45,690 nucleotides of DNA from an uncultured Eubacterium sp. (GCA_910584345.1 CAJTZX010000009.1:38071-83760), one strand, 5' to 3'. Positions 25,135 to 34,940 are shown, numbered from the stretch's first letter. Notes: generated from the letters alone by a model not told the origin. Program-made: numbers and translations.

Positions 25135-25149
25135 TACCGTTGTACGGTA
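25135..25149. promoter_or_regulatory. 15-bp perfect dyad before ftsH
   Basis: TACCGT-tgt-ACGGTA abuts the palindromic element and lies 134 bp before the ftsH start. It may be an operator or part of the element; no regulator is implied by the sequence. Confidence 0.45.
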
Positions 25150-25282
25150 AGTTTCAGATAATTTTAAGAAATTTCGCAAAAAGTTCATGATTAGAATCTT
25201 GCGTTATGATTCCAATCCACTTATAATAATACAGATAGTATTCTACATGATAATGCAGATAAGTACAGCAGATGGAGGAAGA

Positions 25283-27658
25283 ATGAATAATCAGTCACCC
25301 AATAATGGAAATAATAATAATTCCAATAATAAGAAAAATACAAATGGTCAGATGATTTTGCTGTTTTTGCTGGTTACACTGGTTGCGCTTTTTTTTATGA
25401 GCATGTTCAGCAGATGGCAGACGCAGATGACGACAAAAGAAATTTCCTATACGGAATTTCTCAAAATGGTAGAGGAAGATAAGGTAGAGGAAGTGCATGT
25501 AACTTCCAACAGTTATCGGATTACGCCGAAAAAGGCAAAAAACGAGCTGGTTCCGATTACCTATTATACAGGAATCGCAGGTAATGATCTGGAATTGGTG
25601 TCGTTATTAAAAGAACATGAAGTAAAATATTATCCATATATACCGGACGATTCGGCAACCTGGATTTATAATATCCTGAGTATCGTATTGCCAATTTTAC
25701 TGCTGTGGGCAGTAATGGGATTTTTAATGCGTAAAATGGGCGGCGGCATGGGTATGGGTGTCGGAAAGAATACGGCGAAGGTTTATGTAGAGAAAAAAAC
25801 AGGTGTGACCTTTAAAGATGTTGCCGGTCAGGACGAAGCAAAAGAATCTTTACAGGAAGTAGTAGATTTTTTGCATAATCCGCAGAAATATACGGATATT
25901 GGTGCGAAACTGCCTAAAGGCGCACTTCTTGTTGGCCCTCCGGGAACAGGTAAGACATTGTTGGCAAAAGCAGTTGCCGGTGAAGCAAACGTACCGTTTT
26001 TTTCATTGGCAGGCTCCGATTTTGTAGAAATGTTTGTAGGTGTCGGCGCTTCCCGTGTGAGGGATTTGTTTAAAGAGGCGCAAAAACAGGCTCCGTGCAT
26101 CATATTCATCGACGAAATTGATGCAATCGGAAAGAGCCGTGATACGCGTTATGGCAGCGGCAATGATGAGCGGGAACAGACATTGAATCAGCTGCTTGCG
26201 GAAATGGACGGTTTTGACACGTCGAAAGGGCTTTTAATACTTGCGGCAACCAATCGGCCAGAAGTGCTTGATAAAGCGCTGCTGCGTCCGGGGCGCTTTG
26301 ACCGGCGGATTATTGTGGAAAAACCGGATTTGAAAGGAAGAGTCGAGACGCTCAAAGTGCATTCGAAAGATGTTCTGATGGATGAAACGGTTGATCTGGA
26401 TGCAATTGCGCTTGCTACTTCTGGAGCCGTTGGATCTGATCTGGCGAATATGATTAATGAAGCGGCGATTAACGCAGTAAAAAATGGCAGAAAATATGTA
26501 AATCAATCTGATTTATTTGAATCTGTTGAAGTTGTCATTGCAGGAAAGGAGAAAAAAGACCGGATACTTGGTAAGGAAGAAAAGAGGATTGTTGCCTATC
26601 ATGAGGTAGGTCATGCGTTGACAACGGCTTTGCAAAAAGATGCTGAGCCGGTACAGAAAATTACAATTGTGCCTAGAACGATGGGTGCGCTGGGATATGT
26701 GATGCAGGTGCCTGAAGAGGAAAAATATCTGATGTCTGAGGAAGAGCTGAAAGCACGCCTTGTTACGTTTATGGCAGGACGTGCTGCGGAGGAGATCGTT
26801 TTTCATTCAATTACAACCGGAGCATCCAATGATATTGAAAAGGCAACACAGATTGCTCGTGCGATGGTTACGCAGTATGGCATGTCTAAAAAATTCGGTC
26901 TGATTAGTCTGGAATCTGTGGAAAATCGATATTTAGATGGCAGGCCGGTGCTTAATTGCGGAGATGATACTGCAGCTGAAATAGATCAGGAAGTTCAGAT
27001 TATTTTAAAAGACAGCTATGAAACAGCAAAGAAGCTGCTGGAAGAAAACAGAGAAGTTTTGGATCACATTGCCGAATATCTGTTTGAGCATGAGACGATT
27101 ACAGGTAAAGAGTTTATGCGGATTTATCGTGATATCAAAGGAATTCCGCAGCCGCCGGAAGAGGAAGAAAAACCGCTGGTGAATGTGCAGGGATTCCAGC
27201 AGCGTCAGACAAATCCGGCGCCGGTACAAGGCCCAAATAACCCAATGGGCTTTCATACACCGAATCAGCATCCAGCGCTAGGCCAGAATATGCAAAATCA
27301 ATATCCGATGTCAGGGCCTCATGGACCAGGGCAGAACATGCCAAATCCGAATGTGGCGCCGGGGCAAAATGTGCCGAATCCGAATTTGATGCCGGGTCAA
27401 AATATGCCAAATCCGAATCTGATGCCGGGTCAAAATATGCCAAATCCGAATCTGATGCCGGGGTCAGGGCAGATGATGCCAAATCAGGCGTCAAATCCGG
27501 GAAGGGATCCGAATGCATTTGCTCCGCAAAAAGGGCAATTGCCACCGACGCAAAATGCAGTGCCAGGTCAGAATCAACAGGCGGACACACAGCCACGTGC
27601 GAACTGGGAGCAGCAATTATGGAATCAGAATGAGCAGAAGGAAGATGACAGTAAATAA
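25283..27658 (+). CDS. ftsH: ATP-dependent zinc metalloprotease FtsH
   Basis: FtsH is a membrane-bound AAA+ protease that degrades misfolded membrane proteins and regulators. Two membrane segments near residues 22-42 and 125-145 flank an external domain. Walker A GPPGTGKT is at 218-225, Walker B IIFIDEID about 60 residues later, and the zinc motif HEVGH at 440-444 (HEAGH is commoner). I start at ATG 25283 (MNNQSPNN), where GATGGAGGAAGA precedes it; earlier in-frame ATGs lack a good site. At 791 aa it is long: about 165 extra C-terminal residues are Pro/Asn/Gly/Gln/Met-rich and include four exact-period 11-residue repeats. Its TAA overlaps the uvrC ATG by one base. Confidence 0.97.
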   Translation: MNNQSPNNGNNNNSNNKKNTNGQMILLFLLVTLVALFFMSMFSRWQTQMTTKEISYTEFLKMVEEDKVEEVHVTSNSYRITPKKAKNELVPITYYTGIAGNDLELVSLLKEHEVKYYPYIPDDSATWIYNILSIVLPILLLWAVMGFLMRKMGGGMGMGVGKNTAKVYVEKKTGVTFKDVAGQDEAKESLQEVVDFLHNPQKYTDIGAKLPKGALLVGPPGTGKTLLAKAVAGEANVPFFSLAGSDFVEMFVGVGASRVRDLFKEAQKQAPCIIFIDEIDAIGKSRDTRYGSGNDEREQTLNQLLAEMDGFDTSKGLLILAATNRPEVLDKALLRPGRFDRRIIVEKPDLKGRVETLKVHSKDVLMDETVDLDAIALATSGAVGSDLANMINEAAINAVKNGRKYVNQSDLFESVEVVIAGKEKKDRILGKEEKRIVAYHEVGHALTTALQKDAEPVQKITIVPRTMGALGYVMQVPEEEKYLMSEEELKARLVTFMAGRAAEEIVFHSITTGASNDIEKATQIARAMVTQYGMSKKFGLISLESVENRYLDGRPVLNCGDDTAAEIDQEVQIILKDSYETAKKLLEENREVLDHIAEYLFEHETITGKEFMRIYRDIKGIPQPPEEEEKPLVNVQGFQQRQTNPAPVQGPNNPMGFHTPNQHPALGQNMQNQYPMSGPHGPGQNMPNPNVAPGQNVPNPNLMPGQNMPNPNLMPGQNMPNPNLMPGSGQMMPNQASNPGRDPNAFAPQKGQLPPTQNAVPGQNQQADTQPRANWEQQLWNQNEQKEDDSK
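27341..27472 (+). repeat. 33-bp in-frame tandem repeat in the ftsH tail
   Basis: Units start at 27341, 27374, 27407 and 27440, a constant 33-bp period encoding PNPNLMPGQNM-type 11-mers. The last two units are nearly identical at the DNA level, suggesting recent slippage expansion. It is a length-variable disordered tail on the cytosolic side. Confidence 0.9.
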
Positions 27659-29526
27659 TGTTTGATATTCAGGAAGAATTAAAAAAACTCCCGGATCGTC
27701 CGGGAGTATACCTGATGCATGATAAAAATGACACGATCATTTATGTAGGAAAAGCAGTGAACTTGAAAAACCGCGTGCGTCAGTATTTTCGTGCCAGTCA
27801 TAGAGAAGGGATCCGCAAAGATCAGATGGTAACGTTGATCGACCGGTTTGAATATATTATTACGGATTCCGAACTGGAAGCTCTCGTTTTAGAATGTAAT
27901 CTGATTAAAGAGCATCGTCCAAAATATAATATTCTGCTGAAAGACGACAAGACTTATCCGTATATTAAAGTGACGCTGGGGGAAACTTACCCCAGGGTCC
28001 TTTTTTCGCGTCAGATGAAAAAGGATAAATCACAGTATTTTGGGCCCTATACAAGCGCGGGAGCAGTAAAAGATACGATTGAACTGGTGCGTAAGCTTTA
28101 TCAGCTTAGAACGTGCAATCGTCAGCTGCCAAGAGATACGGGGAAAGACAGACCGTGTCTTAACTATCATATTCATCAGTGTAAGGCGCCGTGTCAGGGT
28201 TATATTTCTCCTGAGGATTATCGGATTCAGATTAAAAAGGTGCTGGATTTTTTGAATGGAAATTATAAACCGATTTTGGAAGAACTGGAACAGAAAATGC
28301 AGGCCGCCTCAGAAGAGATGGATTTTGAGAAAGCGATGGAATATCGAGATCTGATGAATAGTGTCAGACAGGTATCTGAAAAGCAGAAAGTGACAAATTC
28401 GGATGGAGAAGATAAAGATATTATTGCGCTGGCAAAAGATGACAGAGATGCGGTTGTACAGGTGTTTTTTATTCGGGACGGCAGGCTGATCGGACGAGAA
28501 CATTTTTATGTGACGATAGATGTAGGCGATACGACGCAGCAAATCCTGACTTCTTTTTTGAAACAATATTATGCAGGAACGCCATTTATACCAAAAGAAG
28601 TGATGCTGCAGACATCCATAGAAGAAATGGATGTGATCGCACAGTGGCTAAGCAGCAAGCGCGGTCAGAAAGTATATATTCGTGTGCCGCAAAAAGGAAT
28701 GAAAGAAAAACTCGTAGATTTGGCGCAAAAAAATGCCAGACTTGTGTTAAATCAGGATAAAGAGCGTCTAAAACGGGAAGAGGGAAGAACCATCGGCGCA
28801 ATGAAAGAAATTGGGAAAATTTTGGATCTTCCCGGAATCAGCCGTGTGGAAGCATATGATATTTCAAATACGAACGGATTTGAAAGTGTCGGTTCTATGA
28901 TTGTATATGAAAAAGGAAAGCCATGCCGCAGCGATTATCGAAAATTTAAACTGCGCACAGTTGCAGGGCCGGATGATTATGCTTCTATGCATGAGGTGCT
29001 GACCCGCCGATTTACACATGGAATGGAAGAACGCAAAGAACGTGCAGAAAGAAATTTAGAGGATGCCTATGGCAGCTTTACGAAATTTCCGGATTTGATT
29101 ATGATGGATGGCGGACGCGGGCAGGTTAATATTGCTTTGCAGGTGTTAGATGAACTGCATTTGTCAATTCCGGTCTGCGGGATGGTAAAAGATGATTTTC
29201 ATCGTACAAGAGGGCTTTATTTTAATAATGTAGAACTTCCAATTGATAAAAATTCAGAAGGATTTAAGCTGATTACACGGATTCAGGATGAAGCGCACAG
29301 GTTTGCTATTGAATATCATCGGTCTTTGCGCAGCAAGGAACAGGTGCATTCTGTGCTGGATGATATTCAGGGTATTGGACCGACAAGGCGTAAAGCACTG
29401 ATGCGTTATTTTCAGTCGATAGATGCCATACGCACAGCTACAGTGGAGCAGCTTTGTGAAGCAGATAGTATGAACGAAAAGGCGGCGCTGGCAGTATATC
29501 AGCATTTTCATGAAGAAAGTGAATGA
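27658..29526 (+). CDS. uvrC: Excinuclease ABC subunit C
   Basis: UvrC makes the two incisions in nucleotide excision repair once UvrAB has marked damage. The 622-aa protein shows the GIY-YIG domain (RPGVYLMHDKNDTIIYVGKA), a Cys-containing CNRQLP...CLNYHIHQCKAPC region, a UVR motif (EKAMEYRDLM), the RNase H-like 5'-incision domain (ISRVEAYDISN, with MMDGGRGQV), and C-terminal helix-hairpin-helix motifs (IQGIGPTRRKALM). The start ATG overlaps the ftsH stop (TAATG), so the genes are coupled. No odd features. Confidence 0.97.
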   Translation: MFDIQEELKKLPDRPGVYLMHDKNDTIIYVGKAVNLKNRVRQYFRASHREGIRKDQMVTLIDRFEYIITDSELEALVLECNLIKEHRPKYNILLKDDKTYPYIKVTLGETYPRVLFSRQMKKDKSQYFGPYTSAGAVKDTIELVRKLYQLRTCNRQLPRDTGKDRPCLNYHIHQCKAPCQGYISPEDYRIQIKKVLDFLNGNYKPILEELEQKMQAASEEMDFEKAMEYRDLMNSVRQVSEKQKVTNSDGEDKDIIALAKDDRDAVVQVFFIRDGRLIGREHFYVTIDVGDTTQQILTSFLKQYYAGTPFIPKEVMLQTSIEEMDVIAQWLSSKRGQKVYIRVPQKGMKEKLVDLAQKNARLVLNQDKERLKREEGRTIGAMKEIGKILDLPGISRVEAYDISNTNGFESVGSMIVYEKGKPCRSDYRKFKLRTVAGPDDYASMHEVLTRRFTHGMEERKERAERNLEDAYGSFTKFPDLIMMDGGRGQVNIALQVLDELHLSIPVCGMVKDDFHRTRGLYFNNVELPIDKNSEGFKLITRIQDEAHRFAIEYHRSLRSKEQVHSVLDDIQGIGPTRRKALMRYFQSIDAIRTATVEQLCEADSMNEKAALAVYQHFHEESE

Positions 29527-29548
29527 AGAAGGTAAATGAAATGGATGA

Positions 29549-29577
29549 TTGCCGTTATGCGTCATTTGTGGTAAACT
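29549..29577 (+). promoter_or_regulatory. Candidate hprK promoter
   Basis: TTGCCG (29549-29554), a 17-bp spacer and TAAACT (29572-29577), about 54 bp before the hprK ATG. Each box matches four of six consensus bases. Confidence 0.45.
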
Positions 29578-29630
29578 GGAAACATCAGGAAACATGTAAA
29601 TATGTCCGGGCATAGGAAAGGAGATTTTAT

Positions 29631-30566
29631 ATGAAGGGTGTCAATGTACAGCGGTTTGCAGATTTATTTCAAATGAAGAATTTAACAAATGAAATTGATT
29701 TGAGCATCCGCGAGATAACCGTATCCGAAATTAACCGGCCTGCACTGCAGTTCTGCGGCTATTTTGAATATTTTCCAAAGGAGAGAGTTCAGATTGTCGG
29801 TATGGTCGAATACGCATATTTACGACAGTTGGAAGAAGGAGAAAGAACGAAAGCGATGGAAGCGTTCTTTTCTTATGATATACCGTGTATCGTTTTTTGC
29901 CGGGGGCTGATTCCAGAAGGAAACTTTCTTGACATAGCCAAAAAACACAATGTGGCGGTGCTTAGTACGGAACGTAAGACGTCTAGCATTACAGCAGAAA
30001 TTATTCGTGTTTTAAATGAAGAGCTGGCTCCATGTATTTCGATTCATGGTGTGTTGGTCGATGTTTATGGAGAAGGTCTTCTGATTATGGGTGAAAGCGG
30101 TATTGGAAAGAGTGAAACAGCTCTTGAACTGATACGCCGCGGGCATCGTCTTGTAACCGATGATGTCGTAGAAATTCGTAAGATTAATGAGCGAACGCTC
30201 ATCGGTACGTCACCGGATATTACCCGTTATTTTATCGAATTGCGTGGTATTGGCATTATAGATGTAAAGGCGTTGTATGGTGTAGAATGTGTGAAGGAAA
30301 AACAGAACATTGATCTCGTTATCAAGCTTGAAGACTGGAAAAAGGATAACGAATATGATCGCATGGGGCTGGAACAGGAATATACAGAATTTCTTGGAAC
30401 AAAGGTAGTGTGTCATTCTCTGCCGATTCGGCCGGGACGAAATCTGGCGCTGATCTGCGAGGCGGCCGCTGTAAATCACAGACAGAAAAAGATGGGCTAT
30501 AACGCGGCGAAAGAATTATGCCGACGTGTTCAGGAAAATTTATCAAAGGATAGTGACAATAAATAA
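29631..30566 (+). CDS. hprK: HPr kinase/phosphorylase
   Basis: HprK phosphorylates Ser46 of HPr when energy is plentiful, feeding CcpA-type carbon catabolite control, and reverses the reaction. The 311-aa protein has the Walker A GESGIGKSE at residues 154-162 and the K3-type signature IELRGIGIIDV. The N-terminal domain is the usual HPr kinase N-domain. AGGAAAGGAG precedes the ATG. It ends 55 bp before the aminopeptidase start. Confidence 0.97.
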   Translation: MKGVNVQRFADLFQMKNLTNEIDLSIREITVSEINRPALQFCGYFEYFPKERVQIVGMVEYAYLRQLEEGERTKAMEAFFSYDIPCIVFCRGLIPEGNFLDIAKKHNVAVLSTERKTSSITAEIIRVLNEELAPCISIHGVLVDVYGEGLLIMGESGIGKSETALELIRRGHRLVTDDVVEIRKINERTLIGTSPDITRYFIELRGIGIIDVKALYGVECVKEKQNIDLVIKLEDWKKDNEYDRMGLEQEYTEFLGTKVVCHSLPIRPGRNLALICEAAAVNHRQKKMGYNAAKELCRRVQENLSKDSDNK

Positions 30567-30621
30567 TAGATCTGTTTTGGACTGTTATGATAACAATAAA
30601 AGTGAATGGAGAAGCAGTAAA

Positions 30622-32016
30622 ATGGATAGAAAAAATGCATGGGACAAATACCCGCAGGAAAAGCGTGGACAATTACTGGAGTTTAGTGACAATTACAGGC
30701 AGTTTATTTCCGAATGCAAAACAGAACGGGAATGTACGGCAAAATTTATGCATCTGGCACAAAATGCAGGATTTGTAAATATAGAAGAGGTCATAGCATC
30801 TGGGAAGTCTTTAAATCCGGGAGATAAAGTATATGCCGTAAATATGGAAAAAGGGATGGCCATGTATGTCATCGGAAAACAGCCGCTTGAACAGGGAATG
30901 AATATACTGGGAGCACATATCGATTCACCGCGTCTGGATTTAAAACAGAACCCGCTATACGAAGATACAGAAATGGCGCTTTTAGATACGCACTATTACG
31001 GCGGCGTAAAAAAGTATCAGTGGGTAACGCTGCCTCTTGCACTGCATGGCGTATTTATTAAAAAAGATGGAACGGTCATCCCGGTAAGCATAGGCGATAA
31101 GGCTGGGGACCCAGTATTTGGTGTTAGTGATTTGCTCATTCATCTTGCAGGTGAGCAGATGGATAAAAAAGCGAGCAAGGTCATCGAAGGGGAAAATCTG
31201 GATATTTTGATTGGCAGTATTCCAGTTAGACAGGAAGAGGGCGAAACGGTAAAGGAACGTGTGAAAGTTAATATTTTGCAGATTCTTAAAAAAGAATATC
31301 AGATTGAAGAAGAAGATTTTGTGTCTGCGGAAATCGAAGTTGTTCCGGCAGGAGAAGCTAGAGATTATGGATTTGACCGCAGTATGATTATGGGGTATGG
31401 ACATGATGACAGAGTATGTGCATATCCGTCTTTCATGGCAATGCTGGCATTAGAAGATGCCCCGCAGCGTACGAGTGTATGCCTTCTCGTGGATAAAGAA
31501 GAGGTCGGAAGCGTTGGCGCGACAGGTATGAAATCGCGTTTTTTCGAAAATATGACAGCTGAGGTGATGCATGCGGCAGGACAGTATAGCGAACTGGCAT
31601 TGCGTCGGGCGCTTGCTCATTCAAAAGTACTTTCATCGGATGTGAGCGCAGCATTTGATCCGAATTATGCATCTGTATCCGATAAAAAGAATGCAGCATA
31701 TTTCGGAAAGGGAATTGTATTCAACAAATACACGGGTTCAAGGGGAAAGTCCGGTTCGAATGATGCGAATGCAGAATATATGGCACATTTGCGAGATGTA
31801 TTTGACCGTAATGAAGTAGCGTTCCAAACTTCGGAACTTGGAAAAGTAGATCAGGGCGGTGGCGGAACAATTGCATTCATATTGGCTGATTATGGAATGG
31901 AAGTGATTGACAGCGGTGTCGCAGTATTAAATATGCACGCGCCATGGGAGATTATCAGTAAGGTAGACTTGTATGAAGCTTACCGTGGGTATGTGGCGTT
32001 CTTAAAAGAGGCGTAA
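30622..32016 (+). CDS. M18-family aminopeptidase
   Basis: The 464-aa product is a zinc aminopeptidase of family M18 (aspartyl aminopeptidase / aminopeptidase I type). Metal-site motifs are GAHIDSPRLDLK (His99, Asp101) near the N-terminal catalytic half, VDKEEVGSVGATG with the catalytic Glu, and MHAPWEI near the end. I chose ATG 30622 (MDRKNAWDKY), preceded by GGAGAAG; an earlier in-frame start inside hprK is unlikely. It probably recycles peptides in the cytoplasm. Confidence 0.93.
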   Translation: MDRKNAWDKYPQEKRGQLLEFSDNYRQFISECKTERECTAKFMHLAQNAGFVNIEEVIASGKSLNPGDKVYAVNMEKGMAMYVIGKQPLEQGMNILGAHIDSPRLDLKQNPLYEDTEMALLDTHYYGGVKKYQWVTLPLALHGVFIKKDGTVIPVSIGDKAGDPVFGVSDLLIHLAGEQMDKKASKVIEGENLDILIGSIPVRQEEGETVKERVKVNILQILKKEYQIEEEDFVSAEIEVVPAGEARDYGFDRSMIMGYGHDDRVCAYPSFMAMLALEDAPQRTSVCLLVDKEEVGSVGATGMKSRFFENMTAEVMHAAGQYSELALRRALAHSKVLSSDVSAAFDPNYASVSDKKNAAYFGKGIVFNKYTGSRGKSGSNDANAEYMAHLRDVFDRNEVAFQTSELGKVDQGGGGTIAFILADYGMEVIDSGVAVLNMHAPWEIISKVDLYEAYRGYVAFLKEA

Positions 32017-32087
32017 ATGCTTGTCAGGAAAATGCCGGGTGAAATTATAATTAATAGGAATAAATAGAATTGGAAGAAAGAAAAATC

Positions 32088-33002
32088 ATGAATCAAACAG
32101 GATTTTATGAACAATTATGCACGATTCTTTCGAAAGAGCAGATGTTATGTAAGGAACCAATGAGCAAGCATACAACATTTCGGGTTGGCGGGCCTGCAGA
32201 TTATTATGTAATGCCGCGTACAGAACAGATAGCAGAAGTATTGTCGCTATGCCACAAAGAGCAGGTACCCTGTCACATGATAGGCAATGGCAGTAATTTG
32301 CTTGTTGGGGATGGAGGAATCCGAGGAGTCGTTCTGGCATTATCCAAACAGGCAGCTCAGGTGCAAATACAGGGAAATTGCTTGATTGCAAAAGCTGGAG
32401 CGCTGTTATCACAGGCAGCTGCAGCAGCTTATAAGGCGGGGCTTGGAGGAATGGAATTTGCTGCAGGGATACCGGGTTCTGTTGGCGGAGCAGTCGTTAT
32501 GAACGCAGGCGCCTATGGCGGAGAATTAAAAGATGTGCTTGTGCAGGCAGTAGTATTGACAAAGGAAGGAAAACAGCAGACATTAAAAAATAGTGAGTTG
32601 GAATTGTCATACCGTCACAGTTGTATCCCGGAGAGGAATTTGGTTGTATTAGAAGCAGAGTTTCATTTGCAGCCCAAACAGCAGGAAGAGATTTGGGCTT
32701 TGATGGAAGACCTGAAAAAGCGGCGGATAGAAAAGCAGCCGTTAGAATATCCCAGTGCAGGCAGCACATTTAAAAGGCCGAAAGGAAATTTTGCTGGAAA
32801 GCTGATTATGGAAGCTGGGCTTGCAGGAGTCTCTGTCGGCGGAGCACAAGTTTCGGAAAAACATTGCGGTTTCGTTGTTAATCAAGGACATGCTACTGCA
32901 GCAGATATACGAGAGCTGATTCAGCTTGTGCAAAAAAAAGTGTTCGAGCATTCCGGCATAGAGCTGGAGACCGAAGTAAAATATATGGGTGAATTTTTGT
33001 AG
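32088..33002 (+). CDS. murB: UDP-N-acetylenolpyruvoylglucosamine reductase
   Basis: MurB reduces UDP-GlcNAc-enolpyruvate to UDP-MurNAc in peptidoglycan synthesis. The protein of about 304 aa is a type II MurB: HTTFRVGGPADYYVMP opens the FAD domain, GNGSNLLVGDGGIRG and AGIPGSVGGAVVMNAGAYGGE bind FAD, SYRHSCIP includes the active-site region, and PSAGSTFKRP and CGFVVNQGHAT are the C-terminal blocks. ATG 32088 has AGAAAG upstream; a TTG start at 32070 would add six residues and is also possible. Confidence 0.95.
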   Translation: MNQTGFYEQLCTILSKEQMLCKEPMSKHTTFRVGGPADYYVMPRTEQIAEVLSLCHKEQVPCHMIGNGSNLLVGDGGIRGVVLALSKQAAQVQIQGNCLIAKAGALLSQAAAAAYKAGLGGMEFAAGIPGSVGGAVVMNAGAYGGELKDVLVQAVVLTKEGKQQTLKNSELELSYRHSCIPERNLVVLEAEFHLQPKQQEEIWALMEDLKKRRIEKQPLEYPSAGSTFKRPKGNFAGKLIMEAGLAGVSVGGAQVSEKHCGFVVNQGHATAADIRELIQLVQKKVFEHSGIELETEVKYMGEFL

Positions 33003-33059
33003 ATTGTATTTTTAAGAAGCGATCAGGATGATGATTTTATACAGAAAGGGGGAGTTGCG

Positions 33060-33965
33060 ATGCGTTTTGTAATTTTGACAGGAATTTCCGGAGCGGGAAA
33101 AAGTACGGCATTAAAAATGATGGAAGATATGGGCTATTACTGTGTAGATAATCTTCCGATTCCGCTGGTAGAACGTTTTTATGAGCTGTCAGATAACGCC
33201 AGCGCTGAACTTCAAAAGGTCGCTGTTGGCATAGATGTCAGAAACGGGCAGAATTTGGGTGAGATGCAGGACGTATTAATGCGTCTTCATGCAGAAGGCA
33301 GAAAGTGTGAGATTTTATTTTTGGATTCGGATGATCCCGTGCTTGTCAAACGGTACAAAGAAACAAGACGCAGCCATCCCCTTGCGCAGGGAGAGCGTGT
33401 AGATAAAGGGATTGGCAGAGAGCGAGAACAGCTAAGGTTTCTAAAGGAAAATGCAGACTATATTATTGATACAAGCCGTTTGCTGACGAGAGAGCTAAAA
33501 GTCGAGCTGGAAAAAATATTTGTAAATAATAAAGAATATAAAAATCTGTTTGTTACTGTTTTATCTTTTGGATTTAAGTATGGGATTCCTGCGGACTCCG
33601 ATCTTGTATTTGACGTAAGGTTTTTACCAAATCCATATTATGTTGAAGGACTGCGGTTAAAAAGCGGAAATGATAAAGAGATACAGGATTTTGTCCTGCA
33701 GTATGAAGAAGCCCATGAATTTTTAAATAAACTGGAAGATATGATTCGGTTTCTCATACCAAATTATATTGCAGAAGGAAAAAACCAGCTGGTCATTAGT
33801 ATTGGATGTACGGGAGGAAAACATCGTTCGGTTACGCTTGCAAATGAGTTATATCAGCGATTATCGAAGGAATCAGCAGATGTGGAGAGCAATAAGGGTT
33901 CGATGTTAAATTATGGCCTTAAAATTGAACACCGCGATATTTTGAAAGATACACAGCACAAGTAA
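33060..33965 (+). CDS. rapZ: RNase adapter protein RapZ (nucleotide-binding, YvcJ family)
   Basis: RapZ/YvcJ proteins are P-loop proteins that hydrolyse nucleotides. In E. coli RapZ guides RNase E to a small RNA; in B. subtilis YvcJ affects competence. The 301-aa protein has the P-loop GISGAGKST at residues 8-16, DTSRL, and the C-terminal IGCTGGKHRSV motif. The role here is likely cell-envelope or sugar-amine control, given murB upstream and whiA downstream. GGGGGAG precedes the ATG. Confidence 0.95.
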   Translation: MRFVILTGISGAGKSTALKMMEDMGYYCVDNLPIPLVERFYELSDNASAELQKVAVGIDVRNGQNLGEMQDVLMRLHAEGRKCEILFLDSDDPVLVKRYKETRRSHPLAQGERVDKGIGREREQLRFLKENADYIIDTSRLLTRELKVELEKIFVNNKEYKNLFVTVLSFGFKYGIPADSDLVFDVRFLPNPYYVEGLRLKSGNDKEIQDFVLQYEEAHEFLNKLEDMIRFLIPNYIAEGKNQLVISIGCTGGKHRSVTLANELYQRLSKESADVESNKGSMLNYGLKIEHRDILKDTQHK

Positions 33966-33977
33966 AACAGGTGAACT

Positions 33978-34940
33978 ATGTCGTTTTCAGGTGAAGTTAA
34001 AAAGGAGCTGGCTGCAGTGGATGTCCGCGCTAGACACTGCCAGCTGGCGGAGCTTGCAGCTATTTTAAGCGGAAGCGGAAAAATATACATGCAAAATGGA
34101 CAGGTGCATATAACATTGATAACGGAGAATGTGCAGGTGGCAAACAGATATGTAAACTTGCTGCAGGCGGCAGGTGGTATCACGGTAAAAATGACACAGG
34201 CACATTCTGTCCAGCAGAAAAATAAAATATCTTATCTGGCAGAGCTTTCAGAGGAAGAAGCAGTCAGAAAAGTGTTTCTGATGTTAAAGATATTGAGTAA
34301 GGACGGACATATCCGTGAAAATATGACGTTGACAGACGGATTACTTTTGCAGAAAAGCTGCTGCAAACGTGCGTTTCTGAGGGGAGCGTTTTTGGCAACG
34401 GGTTCGATGAGCAATCCAAAAAAATCTTATCATTTTGAAATCGTCTGCAGTGACCAGTGTAAGGCAAGGCAGCTGCAGGAGTTGTTTGGAGCGTTTCAGC
34501 TGGAAGCAAAAATAACAGCAAGAAAAAGTCACGAAATTGTTTACTTAAAAGAAGGCTCGCAGATTGTAGACGCATTAAATATTATGGGCGCCCATGTAGC
34601 TTTAATGGACTTGGAAAACGTGCGCATTATCAAAGAGATGCGTAATGACATTAATCGCCGGGTAAACTGTGAGACAGCAAATATTCATAAAACTGTGAAT
34701 GCAGCTTATCGCCAGCAAGAAGCGATTCGTTTTTTAAAAAAACAAAAAGTACTGTTAGGGCTGCCGCAGCAGTTACAAGAGATCGCAACGCTTCGGATGG
34801 AATATCCTGAAGCTTCGATTTTGGAACTTAGCAAACTTTGCTGCCCACCAGTAGGAAAATCAGGAGTGAATCACAGACTGCGCAAATTGGAAGAAATAGC
34901 TGAGCAGATGGGCTACGGAAAAAGGAATGATCAATCATGA
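33978..34940 (+). CDS. whiA: DNA-binding protein WhiA
   Basis: WhiA combines a degenerate LAGLIDADG endonuclease-like N-domain with a C-terminal helix-turn-helix. The 320-aa product shows MSFSGEVKKELA at the start, CCKRAFLRGAFLATGSMSNP, REMRNDINRRVNCETANIHKT and the HTH region PEASILELSKL...GKSGVNHRLRKLEEIA. In Firmicutes it affects division and chromosome segregation. It is 12 bp after rapZ and overlaps the lipid kinase gene by 4 bp. The yvcK gene often found between rapZ and whiA is absent. Confidence 0.96.
   Translation: MSFSGEVKKELAAVDVRARHCQLAELAAILSGSGKIYMQNGQVHITLITENVQVANRYVNLLQAAGGITVKMTQAHSVQQKNKISYLAELSEEEAVRKVFLMLKILSKDGHIRENMTLTDGLLLQKSCCKRAFLRGAFLATGSMSNPKKSYHFEIVCSDQCKARQLQELFGAFQLEAKITARKSHEIVYLKEGSQIVDALNIMGAHVALMDLENVRIIKEMRNDINRRVNCETANIHKTVNAAYRQQEAIRFLKKQKVLLGLPQQLQEIATLRMEYPEASILELSKLCCPPVGKSGVNHRLRKLEEIAEQMGYGKRNDQS

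Noticed and set aside
27341..27472. CRISPR or non-coding tandem array
   Set aside because: The period of 33 bp is in frame with ftsH and encodes 11-residue protein repeats.
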